Assembly: GCA_030673725.1 (NCBI GenBank)
Contig: DAOVIL010000047.1
Span: 1-5,569, forward strand
Reading direction: 5' to 3'
DNA: 5,569 bases
Origin: Candidatus Aenigmatarchaeota archaeon
GTDB lineage: Archaea > Aenigmatarchaeota > Aenigmatarchaeia > QMZP01
The position numbers were made by a program, and so were the translations under genes. This document shows, in pieces, positions 1-5,569 of this stretch (the stretch's first letter is position 1; every line of letters starts with the position of its first letter). Under the pieces are notes generated by a model. It made no database searches and was not told the DNA's origin. It was given only the letters and a program-made list of their open reading frames with translations.

Positions 1-1707
1 CAATCATTCAGGATAAATACTTACTTCCAGAACAACACGGAGATTGTAACGATAAACGAATCCAATTTCACTGTATGGCTGGTGGAGAACAGCACAGGAT
101 ACAGGATACCCACCAGCGGTTATCTGACCAGCAACAAGTATGCAGGGGCCGGGAATGTCTACATGGGCTCCTACTACTACCTCAACGCGACCCTTGACCC
201 CAACCTGGTGGGAGGGTGGTACAGCGCGTACGTCTCTGCATCTGACGACTTCAACGGGGTTTCAATGAGTGGCACCGGAAACGTGTTCCCGCTCATAATA
301 AACGGCACAGGCCTGAACATGACAAGGATAACCGGCCTGAACTTGGGCTCACAGTATGAGGGCATGAACGCCGTTAACTTCAATGTAAGCGTTACCAATT
401 ACGGGCCTAATGACGCCAGCGGAGGACTGATCATGTCAGACTGCAGCTATGCCACCATAGAGGCGAACAACAGAGGCGCAGGCTGTGGGGGCCAAGCAAG
501 CCGGTACTTCAACATGACCCTCAGCGGCAACGGGACCGAGACCTGCTGGTACTACTGGAAGCTGACACCAGTCGACAGCGTGACCGAGGACAAGACGTGC
601 ACGCTGTCCATAACATCCACAGACCCGAGCTTCAACACCATAACAGGCATAACATTCATAGTCAAGAACAACGTCACCACCACAGAGACGACTGAGGAGA
701 GCGACGATGGAGACGGTGGTGGAGGAGGCGGATGCACGAGCGACAGCCAATGCGCGGCCAGCTACTACTGCAGCTCCAATGGGGACTGCGTGGCGCTTGA
801 CTGCACATCCGAAGAGCACATAGTTGACCATGCATGCGTGGCTTATGCGTACACTGTCATCATAACCGAGTATGAAGAGAAGATATATGTCCTCCTAGGC
901 TCGTCAAACACCACAAAGGTCAAGATAAAGAACACAGGAGACGATGCCCTGACAGCCAAGCTCAACATAACCATAGATTCAGGGATAACATACTCTGTGG
1001 ACCCCGCAGGATATGGTCTTGTGCCGGACGCCTCGCACGAGTTCACTGTCACACTCAATGCCCTGAACAGCACAGAGATAGGGAACCACTCGGGGACGTT
1101 CAAGGCATGGACATCCAAGGACACGACCACATACTATTCCAAATCCTTCACCCTGGTTGTCCTCCCGACCGCTGAGAGGGAAGGGGAGATAAGCAGCGAA
1201 TACGATGAATACGCGGCCAACTACACAGCTGCCCTGGAGGCATTCAGCAGGATGAAGGCGTCAGGCCTTGTGAGCGAGGAGAACATCACAAGGACAGAGT
1301 TCCTCCTGAACGAGAGCAAGGACATATCAGACCAGATAAAAGCTGCCCTGGACGCAGCTGACTATGCCACTGCAGAGTCGCTCATGGGAAGCCTGCAAGC
1401 CCTCCTGAACAGGGTGGATGCAGAGATCTCCAGCCTGGAGACAGAGGAAATAATTGGGGCAGAGATGTTCCAGTCTGCTGTATGGATGTACGGGGTTGCA
1501 GCAGTCGTCATAATAGGCATAGCATCCTTCATAGTCTACATGCTCATGCCCCCCAAGAAGGGCTACAGGCCAGGATACGGCTTCAAGCCGAAGAGCAAAG
1601 GGGGGCTAATGGAAAAGGCAAAGGAAGCTGTCAAGAAGGCCAAGAAAAAGAAGAGTGAGATGGTCCCTTCCTCATCAAGCAGGCAGAAGTACAAATACAG
1701 GAGATAG
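1..1707 (+). CDS. Secreted, membrane-anchored surface protein (5'-truncated)
   Basis: The frame is open from base 1 to the TAG at 1705-1707, giving 568 residues with the N terminus missing. The GTG at 82 is probably internal, because the upstream codons have the same Asn/Thr-rich character. Numbering from that GTG, residues 1-200 look like beta-sandwich repeats with four Cys (121, 135, 155, 173). An acidic and six-Gly linker (207-217) follows, then a Cys-rich unit (Cys 218, 224, 230, 236, 241, 252). Residues 257-362 resemble a CARDB/NEW3-like beta domain, with the KIKNTGDDAL motif at 281-290. Residues 365-456 are a charged helical, probably coiled-coil, stalk. One membrane helix lies at about 467-489, followed by a basic tail rich in Lys. 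I count about 18 N-X-S/T sequons, all before the membrane helix, which fits an external ectodomain and a cytoplasmic tail. Function is unknown. An S-layer-associated, adhesion or scaffold role is inference. Family-level confidence is modest; secretion and anchoring are well supported. Confidence 0.85.
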   Translation, partial: QSFRINTYFQNNTEIVTINESNFTVWLVENSTGYRIPTSGYLTSNKYAGAGNVYMGSYYYLNATLDPNLVGGWYSAYVSASDDFNGVSMSGTGNVFPLIINGTGLNMTRITGLNLGSQYEGMNAVNFNVSVTNYGPNDASGGLIMSDCSYATIEANNRGAGCGGQASRYFNMTLSGNGTETCWYYWKLTPVDSVTEDKTCTLSITSTDPSFNTITGITFIVKNNVTTTETTEESDDGDGGGGGGCTSDSQCAASYYCSSNGDCVALDCTSEEHIVDHACVAYAYTVIITEYEEKIYVLLGSSNTTKVKIKNTGDDALTAKLNITIDSGITYSVDPAGYGLVPDASHEFTVTLNALNSTEIGNHSGTFKAWTSKDTTTYYSKSFTLVVLPTAEREGEISSEYDEYAANYTAALEAFSRMKASGLVSEENITRTEFLLNESKDISDQIKAALDAADYATAESLMGSLQALLNRVDAEISSLETEEIIGAEMFQSAVWMYGVAAVVIIGIASFIVYMLMPPKKGYRPGYGFKPKSKGGLMEKAKEAVKKAKKKKSEMVPSSSSRQKYKYRR

Positions 1708-1812
1708 GTCAGCACCGAAGCAACTTCTTACACTCCTGCCTGCGCTATGATATTATCTCCCTTAACTATTAACAGAAGCAACGGCCCATGTCTCATATGA
1801 TAACACCGGTAT
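1708..1812. other. Convergent intergenic gap
   Basis: These 105 bases separate the stop codons of the surface-protein gene and secD, which point towards each other. I see no tRNA, no credible small ORF, no strong hairpin and no long T-tract on either strand. The only termination-like sequence is weak pyrimidine-rich sequence on the plus strand around 1751-1770. Transcription of both genes presumably ends here, but no terminator can be assigned. Confidence 0.6.
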
Positions 1813-3621
1813 CTACTTCCTGAAGAAGGCCTCTATTATCCTGGCGTATGCTGGCCTGGTCACCAGGATGCCCACCAGGACCCCTATTATTGTGGTGATT
1901 GCGAAGCCCCTCACCAGGCCGACTCCCAGGAAGAGGAGCGGGAACATTGCGAATATGGTCGTCAGGGCAGCGCCCATTATTATGAAGAATGCCCTCTTTA
2001 TCTTCTCCTTCATGGTGTAGGATTTCCTTTCCTTCTCGCCCTTCAGGGCCTCGTCAGCTATGATTATCTGGTGGTCCACTGATGTGCCTATGACCGCTAT
2101 AAGGCCGCCTATGGTGGGCAGGTCTATGGTCCAGAGGAATGAGCCAACACCCATCATCATCCCTATCAGGGGTATGAGCATGGCACCCACCCAGGCAGAT
2201 AGGTCTATCTCATGCTTCTTCCACCAGGCAGCCGCCACCACTGCCAGGTTTGCGACCAGCACAATGGCCCAGATGGCGACGTCATTGGTGGCTGCTATGC
2301 CCATTATTATCACCACTTCTGACATGCCTACCAGCAGCATTGGGAGGCCGACCTTCAGGCTCCTGTACCTCACGACTATTATTATGACCACCACTATGCC
2401 GGCGAGCAGGGCTGCTATGAGCATGTCCTGGATGAAACCCGAGCCGAGCTTGGGGGATATTATGCCGATTGACACTGTCTCCAGGGTAGTGGGCAAGGCG
2501 CCTGACCTGAGTATGGTCTGGAGGCTCATTTTCTCCTCTATGGCGCTCTCCTTGTCCCCCCTGCTCCCCTGTATGGATGGTGTGCTCACGTAATTGCCGC
2601 CAAGGTCTGCGGCTATCCTGAGGTCTGACACAATCTGACCGTCCAGATAGAGAAGTATCTCTGACTCCAGGTATTCGTCCCCGCTCTGTATGTCAAGGAA
2701 CTTGGGTATGCCTGTGGTCACATCAGCGAACCTCCTTGCGCCTGTGTCTGACACCAGGACGCTGAAGTAGAACCTGTATGCGCCTCCTGCCAGGGGTATC
2801 ATGCCTGAATGCTGGGGATCCATGTACACCAGCTCTATGTCCTTCCCCTCATACACCTTCCCCAGGAAGACTGCCCTATCCTCTGTCCTGTTGAGGAACT
2901 GCAGCTCTATTCCCTTCAAGGTGATTGTGTCGTTCGGGAAGAGGGTCTTCCCATCTATCATGACGCTGTCGTTGGCTGCTGTCACAGGCCAGGACTTGTC
3001 GCCCAGCTGCATGGTCCCGCTGTTGCCTGAAAGCTCCACAGGCTTCGTTATCTTGCCCTCGAATACGCCCTGCCTGGAGAGCAGGTCGTTCACTATGTCG
3101 CTGCCGATGCCTGCTGCCTCTATCTGGATGTACCATTCATCACCGCCCCCTACAGGGTAGAGCTTCATCTCCTTCAGGCCGTATATGTTTGCCCTTGTCC
3201 TGAGCGTGGATATCGCCTGCTGGACGACTTCCCTGGTCGCGTTCTCCTTTGGCTTGAGCAGTATCCTGGTGCCTCCCCTCAGGTCAAGGCCGAACTCCAG
3301 GTTCGTCCTCTCCATGTCCATCACCTGTATGCCCAGGGTATCGTTAACGTTAAAGCTATAGCTCTGGCCGTTGGCAGTTATCTCCATATGGCCAGATAAG
3401 GATTCTGTCCTGGCGTTCCAGTCTTCAACGTCATTCACCTGGACACCGTTCAGGTTGGTTATGAGCATGCCCTGCTCCAGGAAGCCCTTTGCAGGGGAGT
3501 CCTCAGAAACATACACCACTTCAACGCCATACCTGCCGTAAGGGTATATCTTGAATCCTATGGCCAGCACTGCGCCAAGGATCATTATCATCAGCAGTAT
3601 TATCCTCCAGTACTTCAGCAT
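1813..3621 (-). CDS. secD: Protein translocase subunit SecD
   Basis: SecD with SecF forms the membrane complex that assists late export through SecYEG, using the ion gradient in bacteria. Archaea lack SecA, so its exact partner activity there is less clear. The protein has 602 residues. A membrane helix at 5-24 is followed by a PDZ-like region (about 31-100), then the family motif FGLDLRGGTRILL at 110-122. The extracytoplasmic P1 region contains STLRTRANIYGLKE (138-151), LYLDGQIVSDLRI (324-336) and STPSIQGS (346-353). The hallmark LRSGALPTTLE lies at 371-381. The C-terminal membrane domain includes IGTSVDHQ (511-518), whose Asp516 matches the functionally important Asp of SecD helix 4. Two additional hydrophobic segments (about 448-467 and 476-496) seem inserted before that helix. 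The ATG overlaps the secF stop (TGATG) and has a strong Shine-Dalgarno sequence, which fixes the start. Confidence 0.97.
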   Translation of the reverse strand: MLKYWRIILLMIMILGAVLAIGFKIYPYGRYGVEVVYVSEDSPAKGFLEQGMLITNLNGVQVNDVEDWNARTESLSGHMEITANGQSYSFNVNDTLGIQVMDMERTNLEFGLDLRGGTRILLKPKENATREVVQQAISTLRTRANIYGLKEMKLYPVGGGDEWYIQIEAAGIGSDIVNDLLSRQGVFEGKITKPVELSGNSGTMQLGDKSWPVTAANDSVMIDGKTLFPNDTITLKGIELQFLNRTEDRAVFLGKVYEGKDIELVYMDPQHSGMIPLAGGAYRFYFSVLVSDTGARRFADVTTGIPKFLDIQSGDEYLESEILLYLDGQIVSDLRIAADLGGNYVSTPSIQGSRGDKESAIEEKMSLQTILRSGALPTTLETVSIGIISPKLGSGFIQDMLIAALLAGIVVVIIIVVRYRSLKVGLPMLLVGMSEVVIIMGIAATNDVAIWAIVLVANLAVVAAAWWKKHEIDLSAWVGAMLIPLIGMMMGVGSFLWTIDLPTIGGLIAVIGTSVDHQIIIADEALKGEKERKSYTMKEKIKRAFFIIMGAALTTIFAMFPLLFLGVGLVRGFAITTIIGVLVGILVTRPAYARIIEAFFRK

Positions 3622-4454
3622 CAGATTCCCCTCCTCTCACAGTACCATCTTATGAGCACAGAGTTCTGCAGCCAGGTGAACAGGACGTCAACTGAAAGGC
3701 CTATTATCAATACCGTGGCTATCTGGGATATGATTGGGGAAAGGCCGAATATCAGGAGTGATGACAGCGCGCCTAAAGTGGTGACGGACATCGTGAGGCC
3801 TGTGAAGAGGGCGCTCTTGTGCCTGTCTTTCATCTCACCCATCCCTTTCATTATCCTGGTGGTAAGGAGGATGTCCGTGTCTATCGAGTACCCTATAAGC
3901 ATCAGAATCGAGGCAAACCCTGCCAGTGATAGATCTATGCCGAAGAGTTGCATGAAAGCCAGGGTGACAAGGATGTCTGCCACCGCGCATGACATCACAG
4001 CCAGGGACGGGACTATCTTCCTGAAGAGGAAGAACACTATCCCTCCCATGAAGATGAAGGCCAGTATAACCGCTATCTGTGCCTGGCCCCAGAATGACTC
4101 CCCCAAGGAAGGGCCAATGGTCTGTATGCTCGGCTGGCTGGTATCTACCCCAAACGCACCAAGCTCTGAGAGGACCTGCTGGGGGTCTGTCTCAGGCCCG
4201 ACCTCTATCACTATCCCGTAGCCTCCCAGCCCGCTGAGCTCCCTCATGCTGAGGGGGAACTTATCGGAAAGGCTGCTCTCTATGGATATCACGTCAATCC
4301 TTTCAGAGAGCTGCAGCTCTATCATGCTGCCTCCCTTCAACTCTATTGACCTCTGGAACCATTCTCCTGTCTGGAGATACCCGTTCACAAGGACACCCAC
4401 GCTGAAAAGGAGCAGTATTATGGGTATTATTATCAGCGCCTTGTAGCTGTCCAT
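3621..4454 (-). CDS. secF: Protein translocase subunit SecF
   Basis: This is the partner of SecD in the SecDF export complex. The protein has 277 residues, with a first membrane helix at about 6-24, then the extracytoplasmic region with the conserved ELKGGSMIEL (38-47). A five-helix membrane domain follows (about 125-144, 149-168, 174-196, 214-236 and 241-264), introduced by GPSLGESFW at 114-122. The archaeal form of the SecF helix-4 motif, GYSIDTDILLTTR, is at 188-200. Arg200 and the Asp residues at 192 and 194 lie where bacterial SecF has its charged functional residues. I chose the ATG at 4454. An in-frame ATG at 4538 would add 28 polar residues, run into the divergent gene and remove the promoter. 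There is no Shine-Dalgarno sequence before 4454, which suggests a leaderless transcript. The gene is first in the secF-secD operon, the usual archaeal order as I recall it and the reverse of bacterial secD-secF. Confidence 0.97.
   Translation of the reverse strand: MDSYKALIIIPIILLLFSVGVLVNGYLQTGEWFQRSIELKGGSMIELQLSERIDVISIESSLSDKFPLSMRELSGLGGYGIVIEVGPETDPQQVLSELGAFGVDTSQPSIQTIGPSLGESFWGQAQIAVILAFIFMGGIVFFLFRKIVPSLAVMSCAVADILVTLAFMQLFGIDLSLAGFASILMLIGYSIDTDILLTTRIMKGMGEMKDRHKSALFTGLTMSVTTLGALSSLLIFGLSPIISQIATVLIIGLSVDVLFTWLQNSVLIRWYCERRGI
3628..3635 (-). promoter_or_regulatory. Shine-Dalgarno sequence of secD
   Basis: On the minus strand AGGAGGGG lies six bases before the secD ATG, inside the last codons of secF (the ERRG residues). 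The GGAGG core matches the usual archaeal 16S rRNA anti-Shine-Dalgarno sequence. Together with the TGATG overlap it supports coupled translation of secD after secF and fixes the secD start. Confidence 0.85.
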
Positions 4455-4486
4455 AGTATTAATAACTAACACTGTTATTAAAATGT
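4455..4486. promoter_or_regulatory. Divergent promoter for secFD and the GGR-family gene
   Basis: Only 32 A+T-rich bases separate the two divergent ATG codons. They hold a perfect inverted repeat, TTAATAAC (4459-4466) and GTTATTAA (4474-4481), with a 7-base spacer. The left arm starts 28 bases before the plus-strand ATG, and the right arm starts 27 bases before the minus-strand ATG. That is where an archaeal TATA box should sit if transcription starts at or next to the start codon. Neither gene has a Shine-Dalgarno sequence here, in agreement with leaderless mRNAs. The sequence and spacing are observed; the promoter role is inferred. A regulator binding the dyad is an alternative or additional reading. 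Confidence 0.7.
4459..4481. repeat. 8-bp inverted repeat (TTAATAAC / GTTATTAA)
   Basis: Two perfect 8-base arms are separated by TAACACT and centred almost exactly midway between the two start codons. The symmetry does not extend further outward or inward. It is best explained as two oppositely oriented TATA elements, but a dimeric regulator could use the same dyad as an operator. Confidence 0.75.
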
Positions 4487-5503
4487 ATGCGCGATGTGAT
4501 AGTGATTGGTGCGGGTCCTGTAGGCTCCTTTGTGGCATCCATTCTCAGCAAGAAGATGGATGTTGTTGTAATCGAGAAGTCACCAAAGGTCGGGCATAAG
4601 GCGTGCTCAGGCCTGGTATCCACAGGCCTGGACAGGTTCGTCAAGGTCCCAAAGGAGTGCATAGAGCATAAGGTGAAGGGCGCTGTGATGCACTCGCCCG
4701 GAGGCTCTGACATAAAGATGGTGAAGAAAGGCACAGCAGCATACGTGATAGACAGGCCGGGGTTTGACAGGTGGATGGCCTCCAAGGCAGGGAATGTCAT
4801 GTTCTCCACAGAGGCCAAGGCTATTACGGCCGGAAAGGCTGGAGTAGAGGTCAGGACAAACAAAGGCGTTCTCACTTCAAAGGTGCTGATTGACTGTGGA
4901 GGGGCCAACTCCATAGGAGCCAGGAAGTTTGGCGCAAAACCAACGGAGCTGCTGACTGGATTGACAGCTATTGTCAGCAAACCTGACAACTCGGACCACG
5001 TGGATATGTGGTATGATAGCGAACTGAATGGCGGGTTCTTCTGGAAGATACCAAGGGGTGAGAGGACAGAGTACGGCATGCTTGGGAGCAAGGCAAGCTT
5101 CAGCCAGATTGAGAAGTTCTTCAGGATAAAGAGGTATGAAAAGGCAGCAGCGCCCATACCCATGGGAATGGTCAAGACATATTACAATAGAATGCTCCTG
5201 ATGGGCGACGCAGCATGCCAGGTGAAGCCCTGGTCAGGGGGAGGGGTGATATACGGGTTCACTGCAGCACAGGCAGCTGCGAGGGTCCTGGAGAAGGGCG
5301 ACTTCAGTGAAGAGGGGCTGAAGGCGTATGAGGATGCCTGGAAGGAGAAGCTGGCAAAGCCAATCACAATGGGCCTGATGTTCAGGGAGTTCTACAAGGA
5401 GATGGACAGCAAGCAGCTGGAGATGGTCTTCAGGAAGCTGAAGGGAACTGGGCTGAACAGCCTGGATATGGATTTTCCCTTATTCAACAATCTCCCACTT
5501 TAG
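4487..5503 (+). CDS. Geranylgeranyl reductase family FAD-dependent protein
   Basis: Members of this flavoprotein family reduce the double bonds of geranylgeranyl chains; in archaea this saturates membrane ether lipids such as digeranylgeranylglycerophospholipid. The protein has 338 residues and no membrane segment. The N terminus is a Rossmann dinucleotide-binding fold with VIGAGPVGS (6-14) and the acidic end of the second strand, VVVIEKS (26-32). The family region KACSGLVS is at 38-45. IDCGGANS (135-142) and LLMGDAACQVKPWSGGGV (237-254) are the second and third FAD-binding stretches. The GGFFWKIPRG stretch (182-191) matches the family's PxxYxWxFP substrate-site motif only in part. The protein is shorter than characterised archaeal enzymes, which I recall as about 400-450 residues, with most of the shortfall probably in the C-terminal region. 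The start lacks a Shine-Dalgarno sequence and is probably leaderless. Lipid reductase is the best guess; another isoprenoid substrate is possible. Confidence 0.88.
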   Translation: MRDVIVIGAGPVGSFVASILSKKMDVVVIEKSPKVGHKACSGLVSTGLDRFVKVPKECIEHKVKGAVMHSPGGSDIKMVKKGTAAYVIDRPGFDRWMASKAGNVMFSTEAKAITAGKAGVEVRTNKGVLTSKVLIDCGGANSIGARKFGAKPTELLTGLTAIVSKPDNSDHVDMWYDSELNGGFFWKIPRGERTEYGMLGSKASFSQIEKFFRIKRYEKAAAPIPMGMVKTYYNRMLLMGDAACQVKPWSGGGVIYGFTAAQAAARVLEKGDFSEEGLKAYEDAWKEKLAKPITMGLMFREFYKEMDSKQLEMVFRKLKGTGLNSLDMDFPLFNNLPL

Positions 5504-5569
5504 GCCGTAATGGATCAATCCTGCGGAGCCGTCTGTGTACATCCTCCTGAAGACAGCCTTTACCTTTGC
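5480..5569 (-). CDS. 3' end of an unrecognised convergent gene (partial)
   Basis: Reading leftwards from the window edge, the minus strand is open for 29 codons and ends in TAA at 5480-5482. The C-terminal residues include RRMYTDGSAGLIHYGLKWE. The amino-acid mix and the paired AGG Arg codons look like real coding sequence in this genome. The frame would overlap the last 24 bases of the reductase gene tail-to-tail. Too little is visible to name a family. The competing plus-strand frame from an ATG at 5510 is also open but rich in Cys and less protein-like. The coding call is an inference from a short stretch. Confidence 0.5.
   Translation of the reverse strand, partial: AKVKAVFRRMYTDGSAGLIHYGLKWEIVE

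Noticed and set aside
82..84. GTG at 82 as the start of the surface-protein gene
   Set aside because: The frame stays open to base 1 with residues of the same Asn/Thr-rich, sequon-bearing type (three more sequons), and no signal peptide follows the GTG. The gene almost certainly begins outside the window.
715..732. Gly-codon run as a phase-variable repeat
   Set aside because: The codons are mixed (GGT, GGA, GGC), so it is not a uniform slippage tract. A flexible linker explains it.
436..831. Minus-strand open frame opposite the surface-protein gene
   Set aside because: It is antisense to a well-supported gene, its translation is an unnatural Val/Ala/Cys-rich mix, and it has no recognisable motif.
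1717..1782. Direct repeat GAAGCAAC at 1717-1724 and 1775-1782
   Set aside because: It is two copies of 8 bases in a short gap, with no matching flanks or mobile-element context. Chance is sufficient.
2060..2593. Plus-strand open frame opposite secD
   Set aside because: It is low-complexity Met/Thr/Ile-rich translation of the antisense of SecD membrane helices, where SecD itself is clear.
3652..4221. Plus-strand open frame opposite secF
   Set aside because: It is antisense to strongly conserved SecF motifs and has no motif of its own.
4455..4538. N-terminal extension of SecF by 28 residues from an ATG at 4538
   Set aside because: The extension is polar, unlike a SecF N terminus. It overlaps the divergent reductase gene by 52 bases and would swallow the promoter. 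The ATG at 4454 puts the first membrane helix right after the start.
4459..5175. Minus-strand 238-residue open frame opposite the reductase
   Set aside because: The sense strand has FAD-binding motifs in the right order. The antisense frame is Pro/Ser/Phe-rich, without family signals, and would run through the divergent promoter.
5510..5569. Plus-strand frame from the ATG at 5510
   Set aside because: It is only 20 codons long and Cys/Pro-rich, and the opposite-strand frame looks more like protein. It cannot be excluded without more sequence.

Overview
The window looks like a piece of an archaeal chromosome. The protein-export genes are archaeal in type: secF comes before secD, SecF carries the archaeal GYSIDTDILLTTR motif, and SecD carries a GTSVDHQ form of the fourth conserved motif. 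They sit beside a geranylgeranyl-reductase-family flavoprotein, a family used for archaeal lipids. The Ile and Arg codons also fit, with heavy use of ATA and AGG in all four large genes. Base composition looks close to half G+C by eye. I cannot name the lineage. A small-genome or DPANN-like archaeon is possible, but that is inference only.

Layout from left to right. (1) Bases 1-1707, plus strand: the 3' part of a gene for a large secreted, probably N-glycosylated, membrane-anchored surface protein. Its beginning lies outside the window. (2) Bases 1708-1812: a short convergent gap with no gene and no clear terminator. (3) Bases 1813-4454, minus strand: a two-gene operon, secF then secD, joined by a TGATG stop/start overlap with a strong Shine-Dalgarno sequence ahead of secD. 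(4) Bases 4455-4486: a 32-bp divergent promoter with an 8-bp inverted repeat, each arm placed as a TATA element for a probably leaderless transcript. (5) Bases 4487-5503, plus strand: a geranylgeranyl-reductase-family protein. (6) Bases 5480-5569, minus strand: the probable 3' end of another gene that converges on and slightly overlaps the reductase.

The shared theme is the cell envelope: a secreted surface protein, the SecDF motor that helps exported proteins cross the membrane, and an enzyme likely to saturate isoprenoid lipid chains. The tight divergent promoter suggests that secFD and the reductase could be expressed together.

The most unusual points are an apparent two-helix insertion in the SecD membrane domain, a PDZ-like domain near the SecD N terminus, the compact symmetric promoter, and the architecture of the surface protein (beta domains, poly-Gly, a six-Cys knot-like unit, a second beta domain, a helical stalk, one membrane helix and a Lys-rich tail). 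I do not see a wholly new multi-gene system. The rest of the window reads as ordinary housekeeping genes.
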